A DNA stretch of 64,000 bases, taken from assembly GCA_000153445.1 (NCBI GenBank), contig CH672396.1, positions 343,668 through 407,667 of the forward strand, given 5' to 3'. This DNA is from a gamma proteobacterium HTCC2207. Lineage in GTDB: Bacteria; Pseudomonadota; Gammaproteobacteria; Pseudomonadales; Porticoccaceae. Within the stretch, counting starts at the first letter, position 1. Every line of letters begins with the position of its first letter. A program made the translations under genes and the position numbers. The notes below the pieces were generated by a model, which saw nothing but the letters and a program-made list of their open reading frames with translations, was not told the DNA's origin and did no database searches. Positions 26,570 to 34,988 of the stretch are shown piece by piece.

Positions 26570-29194
26570 TTAAGAAGTGCGTCCGGCACCCAGCGGTTTG
26601 GCAATGAGTATCAGTTTTGGCAGCAGTGTCATTGAGCCAAGCAGCGCCGCGGTCATTGCCAGACCGGTTAACAGGCCAAAGTAGATCGAGGGAATAAAGT
26701 TCGACAGGGCAAGAATCGAAAATCCGACAATAATGGTAATCGCTGTGTAAAACAGCGCCAGACCGATGCTTGCATGGGCTCGATGCATGGCGGCAACATA
26801 GTCGCCATCGATACTGAATTCACGCTGGAATCGGGTGATGTAATGAATTGCATGGTCGACGCCAATGCCCACGGTAATGGCGGCGATGGTGATGGTCATC
26901 ATATCCAGTGGAATACCGGTCAGACCCATACCGCCAAGGACAATTCCCGCGGCCAAAAAGTTTGGCACTATGGCGATCACGGAGATTTTTGCCGAGCGGA
27001 ACAGCACTAAAAACATTAGCATAATGCCCACAAAGACCGCGCCAAGCGTCAATATTTGGGACTTGTAGAGACTCTGTAACATATTGTTGTAGAGCACTAA
27101 TAAGCCGGTAAAGCGAATATCTTCAGGTGCTATACCCACTTCATTGACAGCGTAGTCGCGGATCTTTTCCAGCAGATCGGCGCGGCGCAGGAGGCCATCG
27201 GTTTCCATGGCGCGCAACTGAATGCGGGCTTCGTCTATATCTTCGATAAGATAGGGCGCGACCATCTGGTTATAGATTTCAGGGCCAAAGCTTTTGCGCA
27301 TAAAGGCGATTTCAAAATCATTCAGCTTGTGGCCGCTAAGGTCACTGGCGACATCGTAAATCTGCACCAATGAGCTGACTTTACCCACTTCTGGGAGTGA
27401 TTCTATAAAGGCCTGCAACTTGGCCAGATCCGCTAGACCGGTTGAGGTAAACCAGTAGGTGTCTTTGAGTTGATTGCTGTCGCTGCTGTTGGTATCTGTG
27501 CCGAAAGCATCGTCACCGAAAGCATCGTCGCCAAACGGATCATCGCCGTAATCGTCAGTTTCCGCTTCTACGCTAGCGAAGGCATCATCGCCAAAGGCGT
27601 CGTCGCTGTATTCGTCATCGCCATATTCATTGTCACTGTATTCCGAATCAAAGGCATTGCTCTGCTCAGGCTCAGCAAAGGTCGGTGCCTGCAGAATAAT
27701 ATCCATAGGCGTAGTACCGCCCAGCGAGGCGTCGATAATTTCCATGCCCTGATAGATTTCGGTGTTGCTGCGGAAATAATCGATAAAGCGATTTTCCACT
27801 TCGAGGCGGCTAATGCCGACCACGGAAAGCGCACCGAGGCCCAGAGCAATCAGAATAACCCAGCTGCCATGACGCTCGGTAAAGTTGGAAAATATGGCGG
27901 TAACCGAGGCCGAGTTATCGGTTACCCCGGTATTTTTGCCTTTGCCCAGCAACATCATGCCGGCGGGGATAATAATAAACGCGATCACCAGAGCCAGTGA
28001 AATGCCCATGGTCATCATCCAGCCAAAGTCGATCACCGGTCGAATATTACTGACTACCAAAGACAGGAAGGCAACCATGGTGGTGAGCACGGTATAGAGG
28101 CAGGGCTTGGCCATTGAAGTGACTGTGGCAGTTACCAGTTGCTCTTGGCTGGCATCCGGCTGGCTGCGATGCAGTTCGCGGTAGCGCACAATCAGGTGCA
28201 TGGTCAGGGCTAGAGTAATAATCAATAACAGCGCGACAAAATTGGATGAGATAACCGTCAGGCGCCAGTCGATCCAGCTGAGAAACCCGAGAATAATGAT
28301 CAGGCAGAGCGCACAGGTGCTAAGTGGCAGTACTACCCAGCGCAGCTGACGGAAGATCACTGCCAAGGTGACAATAACAAAGATCAAAATACCAATGCCA
28401 AAGGTCGCCAGATCGCTTCTAATAAAATCGACCATATCCGCGGTAATCATGTCGGGACCACCTAGAAAAATCGTTGCGCGGTCACGGTATCCATTCATCA
28501 GGTCGCGCACATCAGCGACTAGCTGGTGAGACTGGGCAGCCTTTGCTGTGCGGTAGTCGAGAAACTCTTGGCTGACGCGGTCGAGCTCGATCTGTTGTTC
28601 GACGCTGAGATCCTGTTTCGATTTGATAAAACGCAGGGCATCGCGAGCGCTCACTAAATCGAGATATTTCTGGTCTAGCTCCAGGGTAGCGAGCATGCCG
28701 GTGGTTTGGCCATCGGCACTGAGAATCAGGTTTTTGTAGATCGGACTATTGAGAAATTCCTCACGCGCGAGCTGACGATCAACGCCGGGTGAGAGCAGGG
28801 TGTTGAGTTCGTTCTTTAGATCGGCAACACCGATTTTGGGGCTGTAGAGCAACGGCACATCGAGTAGCGATAACATGCTCTCAACGCCCTTAATAGCAGA
28901 CAGTTCATCGCGCAGAGATGATAGAAGCTGGAGGTTTTGGTCATCAAATAGATCGCCCTGTTTTGGCGAAAAAGTCACAATCAAAAAGTTGTCACTGCCA
29001 TAGCGCTGCACCACTTCGCGGAAATAATTTAGATCGTCATCATGTTCAAGAGTCAGAGAATCTGCCGAGGCATCGAGCTTAAAGTTGGGCAGTCCAAAGG
29101 CCATGGCCAGGGTCAGAGCCAGCACGGCAAAAATAGCGCCCAGCGGGTGGCGAAGAACGGTATTTTGATAGACATTAAGCAAGGTTGCAGACAT
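26570..29194 (-). CDS. RND-superfamily (MMPL-type) exporter with Asp-rich periplasmic insert
   Basis: This 874-aa inner-membrane protein has 12 predicted helices in two halves. Each half starts with one helix and a large periplasmic loop, followed by a five-helix block with the SSD-like GIGVDHAIHYITRF segment in the second half. Such proteins export lipids or hopanoids, or are of unknown cargo. Between about residues 514 and 568, in the second periplasmic loop, lies an acidic repeat built from GDDAF, GDDPF, SDDAF and GDDEY units, not normal for the family. It lies upstream of uup with a gap of about 22 bases. Substrate unknown. Confidence 0.85.
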   Translation of the reverse strand: MSATLLNVYQNTVLRHPLGAIFAVLALTLAMAFGLPNFKLDASADSLTLEHDDDLNYFREVVQRYGSDNFLIVTFSPKQGDLFDDQNLQLLSSLRDELSAIKGVESMLSLLDVPLLYSPKIGVADLKNELNTLLSPGVDRQLAREEFLNSPIYKNLILSADGQTTGMLATLELDQKYLDLVSARDALRFIKSKQDLSVEQQIELDRVSQEFLDYRTAKAAQSHQLVADVRDLMNGYRDRATIFLGGPDMITADMVDFIRSDLATFGIGILIFVIVTLAVIFRQLRWVVLPLSTCALCLIIILGFLSWIDWRLTVISSNFVALLLIITLALTMHLIVRYRELHRSQPDASQEQLVTATVTSMAKPCLYTVLTTMVAFLSLVVSNIRPVIDFGWMMTMGISLALVIAFIIIPAGMMLLGKGKNTGVTDNSASVTAIFSNFTERHGSWVILIALGLGALSVVGISRLEVENRFIDYFRSNTEIYQGMEIIDASLGGTTPMDIILQAPTFAEPEQSNAFDSEYSDNEYGDDEYSDDAFGDDAFASVEAETDDYGDDPFGDDAFGDDAFGTDTNSSDSNQLKDTYWFTSTGLADLAKLQAFIESLPEVGKVSSLVQIYDVASDLSGHKLNDFEIAFMRKSFGPEIYNQMVAPYLIEDIDEARIQLRAMETDGLLRRADLLEKIRDYAVNEVGIAPEDIRFTGLLVLYNNMLQSLYKSQILTLGAVFVGIMLMFLVLFRSAKISVIAIVPNFLAAGIVLGGMGLTGIPLDMMTITIAAITVGIGVDHAIHYITRFQREFSIDGDYVAAMHRAHASIGLALFYTAITIIVGFSILALSNFIPSIYFGLLTGLAMTAALLGSMTLLPKLILIAKPLGAGRTS
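27491..27655 (-). repeat. in-frame GDD(A/P/E)(F/Y) coding repeat in the MMPL exporter
   Basis: On the minus strand 15-bp units encode GDDAF-type pentapeptides. Near-identical blocks (GATGATGCTTTCGG and GATGACGCCTTTGG) recur, pointing to expansion by slippage. The encoded peptide is strongly acidic with regularly spaced aromatic residues. Confidence 0.75.
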
Positions 29195-29413
29195 GATTTT
29201 TTGAGTCCTAGAGCTGTGGTCAGCAGATGCCGCGTATTATGCGATGTTGGCGGCTAATATCATAGCGTGCAGGGGAGATTTAACGCGTGGTGATTGATGC
29301 CTGAGGCCGTCAAGCCCCGAGGCGCGTCAATAATGAAACTCGCTTCTCTGGTCTAGAGTTAAGCTAGGTCTAAACAGTTGCTGCAATGGATTTACTGGTG
29401 GGGATAAAACTAA

Positions 29414-29836
29414 ATGATCGCAATACTCTTAGTCGTCAGTGCCATAGTCGCCATTGCGGTGGCGATTCACTACGAAATTCTATTTCAGCTGACCAACCTG
29501 ATGCCGAAATTAACCGTGCGCCATCGCTTTCGCATTGTGCTCGGTGTGCTGGGCGCATTGGTTGCCCATGTGATTGAGATCTGGCTGTTTGCGGCGGCCT
29601 ATTATGTGATGCACCACAGTGCTGGTTGGGGTGAATTGAGCGGTGCTTTTTCTGGCAGCCTAATGGATTGTGTCTATTTTTCCTTTACCACTTTCACTAC
29701 CCTTGGCTTTGGTGATGTTGCCCCACTGGGTGATATTCGCTACCTCACTGGCATTGAGTCCTTAACCGGTTTGGTGCTGATTACCTGGACGGCTTCGTTT
29801 CTCTATGTGGAGATGTGTAAGTTTTGGGGGGCTTAG
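29414..29836 (+). CDS. two-helix potassium channel-type pore protein
   Basis: This 140-aa membrane protein has an N-terminal helix (2-26), a second helix (40-66), a re-entrant pore loop with selectivity filter TLGFGD (96-101), and a last helix (110-134). It resembles the ion_trans_2 pore module with no cytoplasmic RCK domain, and the filter sequence TLGFG departs from the canonical TVGYG. GGTGGGGA about 9 bases upstream fixes ATG 29414. The ion and gating are not certain. Its stop lies in a short GGGGCTTA duplication (29828-29843). Confidence 0.8.
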   Translation: MIAILLVVSAIVAIAVAIHYEILFQLTNLMPKLTVRHRFRIVLGVLGALVAHVIEIWLFAAAYYVMHHSAGWGELSGAFSGSLMDCVYFSFTTFTTLGFGDVAPLGDIRYLTGIESLTGLVLITWTASFLYVEMCKFWGA

Positions 29837-29944
29837 GGGCTTAGAGGCGAAGCATTGACGGGTGATCTTTAACCATGTCGGCGCTAGAATAAAGGCTATT
29901 CACAGCACTCTAAGCCAAATCAGTCTAAAAATAGCGAACAGAAT

Positions 29945-30904
29945 ATGAAAGCAGTGCTTCTCGATTGCGACAGTCTCGGCCCAACAGATCTCGACCTTGG
30001 TGCCCTCCTCGCCCTGCCCGTCGACTGGGCGATTTATCCTGATACCTCTCCCGATGAGGTGTCTGAGCGTATAGCCGATGCTGATATTGTATTGACCAAT
30101 AAGGCGCCAATAACTGCCCTCAGTCTATCTCAGGCAAGCCGCTTGAAAATGATTTCGATAATGGCCACCGGCACCAATGCAGTGGATCTGCAGGCGGCTG
30201 CGCAATATCAGGTAGCGGTTTGTAATGCTGTGAAATATGGCACTGGCTCAGTGGTGCAGCATGTATGGGCGCTGATTCTCGCGTTAACCACCAAGCTCAC
30301 AGATTGTCAGCGCGCGGCAGTGGATGGCACTTGGCAGCAGAGTTCGTTGTTTTGTCTGTTGGATTTTCCCGTGGAAGAGTTGCAGGGCAAAGTCCTGGGT
30401 ATAGTCGGCGCCGGTGAATTGGGCTGTGCTGTGGCCAAAGTGGCTGAGGCTTTTGGGCTTGAGGTAATTTATGCGGCACTGCCGGGACGAGAATATGCAG
30501 ATCAGCAGCGTGTCGAGCTTAAAGCATTTTTAGGCCGCGCCGATATTGTCAGCCTGCACTGTCCGCTCACTGATGAAACTGTCAATTTGATCGATGACGC
30601 TGAATTGGCCCTAATGAAGCCCTCGGCAATTTTGATCAATACTGCTCGGGGCGGCGTGGTTAATGAGGTGGCATTAAAGCAGGCGTTGTTGAAAGGTGAG
30701 ATTGCTGGCGCGGGAGTTGACGTACTGACTAATGAGCCGCCGCGGGAGGGTAATCCGCTTCTCGATAACCGAATTCCAAACTTATCAGTGACTCCTCACT
30801 GTGCCTGGGTGGCACGCCAGTCAAGGCAGAGGCTGGTAGATCAGACGGTCGAGAATCTGCGCGCATTTTTGCAGGGTGAACCACTGCTGCGCGCAGTTTT
30901 GTAG
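29945..30904 (+). CDS. D-isomer-specific 2-hydroxyacid dehydrogenase (glycerate/hydroxypyruvate type)
   Basis: This 319-aa NAD(P)H enzyme has the Rossmann motif GIVGAGELG near residues 153-161, catalytic Arg in NTARGG, Glu in DVLTNEPP and the catalytic His in TPHCAW. The overall layout is closest to HprA-type hydroxypyruvate/glyoxylate reductases, so glycerate metabolism is a fair inference. Other 2-hydroxyacid dehydrogenases cannot be excluded. The downstream gene is convergent and a 14-bp tandem repeat fills the gap. Confidence 0.85.
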   Translation: MKAVLLDCDSLGPTDLDLGALLALPVDWAIYPDTSPDEVSERIADADIVLTNKAPITALSLSQASRLKMISIMATGTNAVDLQAAAQYQVAVCNAVKYGTGSVVQHVWALILALTTKLTDCQRAAVDGTWQQSSLFCLLDFPVEELQGKVLGIVGAGELGCAVAKVAEAFGLEVIYAALPGREYADQQRVELKAFLGRADIVSLHCPLTDETVNLIDDAELALMKPSAILINTARGGVVNEVALKQALLKGEIAGAGVDVLTNEPPREGNPLLDNRIPNLSVTPHCAWVARQSRQRLVDQTVENLRAFLQGEPLLRAVL

Positions 30905-30919
30905 GCTTTGACGTTTCAA

Positions 30920-30975
30920 TCCGAGCTCTTAAATCCGAGCTCTCAAACTCCAGCCTTCAAACTCTAGCCTTCAAA
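30920..30975. repeat. four 14-bp tandem repeats ending inside the PPi-phosphofructokinase gene
   Basis: The units are TCCGAGCTCTTAAA, TCCGAGCTCTCAAA, CTCCAGCCTTCAAA and CTCTAGCCTTCAAA. The last one contains the stop codon of the minus-strand phosphofructokinase gene (30964-30966). Adjacent pairs are most alike, which fits stepwise duplication from the gene end outward. Confidence 0.75.
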
Positions 30976-32226
30976 GCCTTCTTTGAGTTTCTTCTCAACC
31001 AGAATATTTTTCAGATTCGCATACTGCGGCACACCGTTTTTATAGGGAGGGTAATCCTCGCCCATAATCAACGGTTGAAAATACTCTCGGGCTTTTGCGG
31101 TGATGCCAAAGCCATCTTTGGTAATAAACGCGCGCGGCATTTTCTTTTCTACATTGGCGATTTTACTGAGCGGAGCTTCCCCCAGTGACCAGCTGAATTT
31201 TTTGCCTGTGCCGCGTTCAATAGTGACCATAATGCCGCGTTTGCCCTCGAGGGCTTTTTCCACCGCGCCGCGGCCAACCGCGTAGGCCTGATCAACATCG
31301 GTTTTCGAGGCTATATGGCGTGCCGAGCGCTGCAGATAATCGGCTAGGGCATAGTGATATTTGTGGCCGAGGCTGTTTTTAACCATGCTGGCGAGGGTCT
31401 GGGCGACACCACCGAGCTGTTGGTGACCAAAGGCATCTTTGTGCAGCGAACCGGAGACAAGCGCGCCGTCGGCATATTTAGCGCCCTCAGATGCCACCAC
31501 TACACAGTAGCCTTTATCTTTTACTGTGGCGTCGACTTTGGCAATAAACTGGTCCCGTGAAAAGGGGATTTCCGGGAAAATAATAATATGCGGCGGATCC
31601 CCCGCCTGCTCTGCAGCCAAGCCGCCTGATGCAGCAATCCAGCCCGCGTGGCGCCCCATCACTTCGAGAATAAATATCTTTGTCGAGGATGCGCACATTG
31701 AGGCGATATCCAAACTCGCCTCTTTGGTTGAGACGGCAACATATTTGGCTACTGAGCCAAATCCCGGCGAGCAGTCGGTATGAGGTAGATCGTTATCGAT
31801 GGTTTTCGGAATATGAATAGCTTGAATTGGGTAGTTCATGCGCTCTGCAATCTGCGAAACCTTGAGACAGGTATCCGCTGAGTCACCGCCGCCGTTGTAA
31901 AAGAAGTAACCAATATTGTGTGCTTTAAAGACCTCAACCAGGCGCTCGTACTCTGAGCTGTCTTCATTGTGATCGCGCATTTTGTAGCGGCAGGAGCCGA
32001 AAGCACCACCTGGGGTATGCTTCAATGAAGCCACGGCGGTGGGGGTTTCCTTACTGGTGTCGATTAGATTTTCGTGGAGTGCACCGAGGATGCCATTCTG
32101 ACCGGCATAGAGCGTGCCTATATTGTCTTTGTTGGCGCGGCAGGCTTCAATAACGCCGGCGGCTGAGGCGTTAATCACTGATGTGACGCCTCCAGATTGT
32201 GCATAAAACGCATTTCTTTTGGCCAT
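30964..32226 (-). CDS. pyrophosphate-type 6-phosphofructokinase
   Basis: This 420-aa enzyme would phosphorylate fructose-6-phosphate reversibly, most likely with PPi. Phosphodonor-determining positions are readable: NGGGDS places Asp115 where ATP-dependent enzymes have Gly (E. coli Gly104), and PKTIDND has Lys141 in place of Gly124. Asp/Lys at these positions is the PPi pattern. EVMGRHAGW and catalytic TIDND are present. A purine-rich GGGAAGAGAG lies before the ATG. An N-terminal Tyr in TLYAGQNG and the length fit the long-type PFP clade. Confidence 0.88.
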   Translation of the reverse strand: MAKRNAFYAQSGGVTSVINASAAGVIEACRANKDNIGTLYAGQNGILGALHENLIDTSKETPTAVASLKHTPGGAFGSCRYKMRDHNEDSSEYERLVEVFKAHNIGYFFYNGGGDSADTCLKVSQIAERMNYPIQAIHIPKTIDNDLPHTDCSPGFGSVAKYVAVSTKEASLDIASMCASSTKIFILEVMGRHAGWIAASGGLAAEQAGDPPHIIIFPEIPFSRDQFIAKVDATVKDKGYCVVVASEGAKYADGALVSGSLHKDAFGHQQLGGVAQTLASMVKNSLGHKYHYALADYLQRSARHIASKTDVDQAYAVGRGAVEKALEGKRGIMVTIERGTGKKFSWSLGEAPLSKIANVEKKMPRAFITKDGFGITAKAREYFQPLIMGEDYPPYKNGVPQYANLKNILVEKKLKEGFEG

Positions 32227-32300
32227 GTAACTCTCTCTTCCCTGTAGTTCCTTGTGGAGGCGCTATGGTAAAGCTTTACCTGGCTGTCAGGAAGCGGCAA

Positions 32301-34844
32301 CTAGTGAGTGAAGGCTCTAAATAGTGAAAATTCGATCAGGCCATAATTAGCATTGTCCGGATTGTGATAGGGCTGATAGGTATATTCCACACGGGTCGCA
32401 GCGTTGATATTCCCCAATTTAAACTGATAGAGCAGCTCAAGCTGTTGTTCCCGGCCCTGTGGCTGCAGGTCGAAGTTGATGGTTTCGTAGTTGACCTGGC
32501 GATCGACACTGCGGCCAGTTGCCAGTTGCAGACTGCCCTGACCACTCTGCACTCGGAGGGGTTGGTGCAGGCTAATGCTCAGGCGATCATCTGTCTGCCA
32601 GTCCGGTGAACTGTTTAGGCCCAGAGACCAAGAGTTACTGCTAATGGATTTGTCGAGATTAAAGAGTCCCGTGCTCTCTTCTAGACCCGTCTTAGTAGTA
32701 CCTAGATAAACCGCGAAGATTCCCTGCCAGTTGTCATTGAGCTGCACATGGCCATTGAGACCAAAAAAGTCGGTGCCGCTGTTTTTGAGTTGGCCCAGAT
32801 TTTGGCCAACTGTGGCACCCAGAAGGCTGTCATCTTCAGTGATAAATCCGCGTTGTAAATTGAGGCTAAAAGCCGGCGACCAGAGCGCATATTCCAATAA
32901 GCTGCCATGGCTGCTGAGTTCATTGCGGCCATTGAGAAAGTCGTCAGCTGCAGAACCCGTAAATTGAGAGCCCTCAAACATGCTTATGCGCAATTTACCC
33001 AACCCCATATCCACAGCGCCGCCGCTGCTCCAGCCATTGCGGGCAAAGCTCAGCCAGGGCGCGGCAAAGCTGCTGTCGTCACTAGTCTGATCTGGGGTGA
33101 CAAAGGCATTGGCATAGACACCAAAAAACCATCCCGGGTTGGCATTGAGGCCCATAAAGCGGTCGATGCTGTTTTGGTCATTTTTTAGGGTGTGTGGTGA
33201 AGCGTTAAATTGTAGTGCCAAATAATCCGGCTGTAACCGCGCGCCCTGACGATCAATTAAGCTGTTACTTTTGCCCAGTTGTAGGCGTACTCCGCTATTG
33301 AGCTGCTGCTCCCGATGCTGCAAACGGCTGGCTGTCGATATGGGTTGAGACTGCTGAACTAGCTGGCTGGCATCGCGTAAAAAGGGGAAACCTTGCTGAT
33401 CAAAGAGCGCCATATTATGGCCTTGCAAGGCACTCACAAGGCTGTTGCCAAGACCTCCGCCAGACACACTGATGGTACTTGCGCTTATATCACTCAGGCC
33501 GCTATCCAAATTGTTGCCACTGACAACCGCTAGTGCGCCCACAGGTCGAGTAGCGGCATCCAAATCCAGCAGTCCCTGGCCATAGATACTGCTGTCGCTA
33601 TAGATGCCGGTTTTATCGGCAGTGGTAAGCAGGCGTGCGGTGAGTTCGTGATTACCAACGGTGGGGAACATCTGTTTTAGCAGTGCCAGAGAGCCACTGA
33701 CTACTGGTGCAGCAAAGGAGGTGCCTATAGCGCCGCCATAATAGTAACCGCCCACTTCGGCTTCAGGGTCTGGCTTTGTTGGCCCCCAGATACGTTCAAG
33801 GTTTTCGACATTGCCGTTACCATTGCCGTCACCGCCGCCAGGTGCGACTAGGCAGTAGTCTGCGGCGACACCGCAGCGGTTAGAGTAAAAGGCAATTTCG
33901 CCATTGTCGTCGACAGCGGCCACGGCCAACATATGGTCTTTTAGCTCTGGAAACAGATAGGGAAGCCCCGGCATAAGTTCAGGGGAATTGGCATCCACGG
34001 TATTGCCCTGTTCATCTGTGTCGTTCCAGGCATTGCCTGCAGAAAAGACGAAGATTGAGCGCTCGCCGAGAGATTTATTTTGCTGTGCTAGGGCATCAAT
34101 GGTAAGACCAAATGCCGATTGCACCTGAGTCGCCGTATAAGAAGTGACGACGCCTGAGAAGCCAAAGCTCAGATTAATAATATCCACCTGATCGGCCATG
34201 GTATTGAAGCGGTTGGCGAAGTAGTTATCATCGGAGAAATTGATTTGATCGACTTCCAGAGGATCATAGGGACCGCTCCCGGAACCCAGAGGTATCTCAT
34301 AGCCCAAGATACTGGCATCAAAGGCTACGCCGTGCATATTGAAGTCGCTGCTGACATCGGCTCCATCTTTGTTGGCGGCGATAATACCGGCGACTAGGGT
34401 ACCGTGACTAATGGCGTCATCACTTCTTGGGTTGCCAATGCTGTAGTAACTGCCTGCATACTCGACTTTGTCACCGCTGCCCTGAGCAAATTCAATATGT
34501 TCTTCAAAGACACCTGAATCGATCACGCCAACGGTTACCCCTGCACCGGTGGCGCCGCGAGCATAGGCACTGGATGCGTTGATCATTGTCAGGGCACCCA
34601 TGGCGTCGTATTCATCGGTTTCAAACTGAGCGGCGAGTTCGGTTAGATTGCTCGGGTCTTGAATCTGATCCGCAAAGTTATCCCAAGGCGGTTTGCTATT
34701 GTCCCGATTACTTGTAACTGGGGGAATATTGATCCCTGTGTTCGCGGGTTTCTGCCCGCCGCCACCGCCACCACATCCGGAAAGCGTGGCTGAAATCGTG
34801 ACTAAAAGCCCGAGCGCCAGAGTTGAATAAAGATTAGTCGGCAA
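32301..34844 (-). CDS. subtilase-type serine protease autotransporter with lipobox
   Basis: This 847-aa protein begins with a signal peptide whose lipobox is LSGC (Cys24), followed by a poly-Gly linker. The S8 protease domain (about 85-440) has the full triad: Asp109 in VGVIDSG, His147 in SHGTLVAG and Ser376 in GTSFAAP. The C-terminal 280 residues are amphipathic beta strands typical of an autotransporter barrel, ending near IEFSLFRAF. This plan is like the NalP/AspA surface lipoprotein protease. The start is a TTG with GAGGAG 9 bases upstream, since no other Met precedes the signal peptide. Confidence 0.9.
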   Translation of the reverse strand: MPTNLYSTLALGLLVTISATLSGCGGGGGGQKPANTGINIPPVTSNRDNSKPPWDNFADQIQDPSNLTELAAQFETDEYDAMGALTMINASSAYARGATGAGVTVGVIDSGVFEEHIEFAQGSGDKVEYAGSYYSIGNPRSDDAISHGTLVAGIIAANKDGADVSSDFNMHGVAFDASILGYEIPLGSGSGPYDPLEVDQINFSDDNYFANRFNTMADQVDIINLSFGFSGVVTSYTATQVQSAFGLTIDALAQQNKSLGERSIFVFSAGNAWNDTDEQGNTVDANSPELMPGLPYLFPELKDHMLAVAAVDDNGEIAFYSNRCGVAADYCLVAPGGGDGNGNGNVENLERIWGPTKPDPEAEVGGYYYGGAIGTSFAAPVVSGSLALLKQMFPTVGNHELTARLLTTADKTGIYSDSSIYGQGLLDLDAATRPVGALAVVSGNNLDSGLSDISASTISVSGGGLGNSLVSALQGHNMALFDQQGFPFLRDASQLVQQSQPISTASRLQHREQQLNSGVRLQLGKSNSLIDRQGARLQPDYLALQFNASPHTLKNDQNSIDRFMGLNANPGWFFGVYANAFVTPDQTSDDSSFAAPWLSFARNGWSSGGAVDMGLGKLRISMFEGSQFTGSAADDFLNGRNELSSHGSLLEYALWSPAFSLNLQRGFITEDDSLLGATVGQNLGQLKNSGTDFFGLNGHVQLNDNWQGIFAVYLGTTKTGLEESTGLFNLDKSISSNSWSLGLNSSPDWQTDDRLSISLHQPLRVQSGQGSLQLATGRSVDRQVNYETINFDLQPQGREQQLELLYQFKLGNINAATRVEYTYQPYHNPDNANYGLIEFSLFRAFTH

Positions 34845-34988
34845 GCGTTTTACTCCTCAAATAGAGGTTATTTTCAATGGTCAATACGTTTATTCTTAGA
34901 CTAAGGCGCGTAATTTTAGGAGTTTTTTTGGCCTGATGCCATAATCGCTCTGTTGGGCTAACAATCGGCGAGTGACAAAGGGAAACTC

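Noticed and set aside
27470-28000. Long plus-strand open frame of about 176 codons with repetitive content opposite the MMPL gene
   Set aside because: It is antisense to the Asp-rich repeat and conserved coding sequence of the exporter, has no ribosome-binding site, and its repetitiveness only mirrors the repeat on the other strand.
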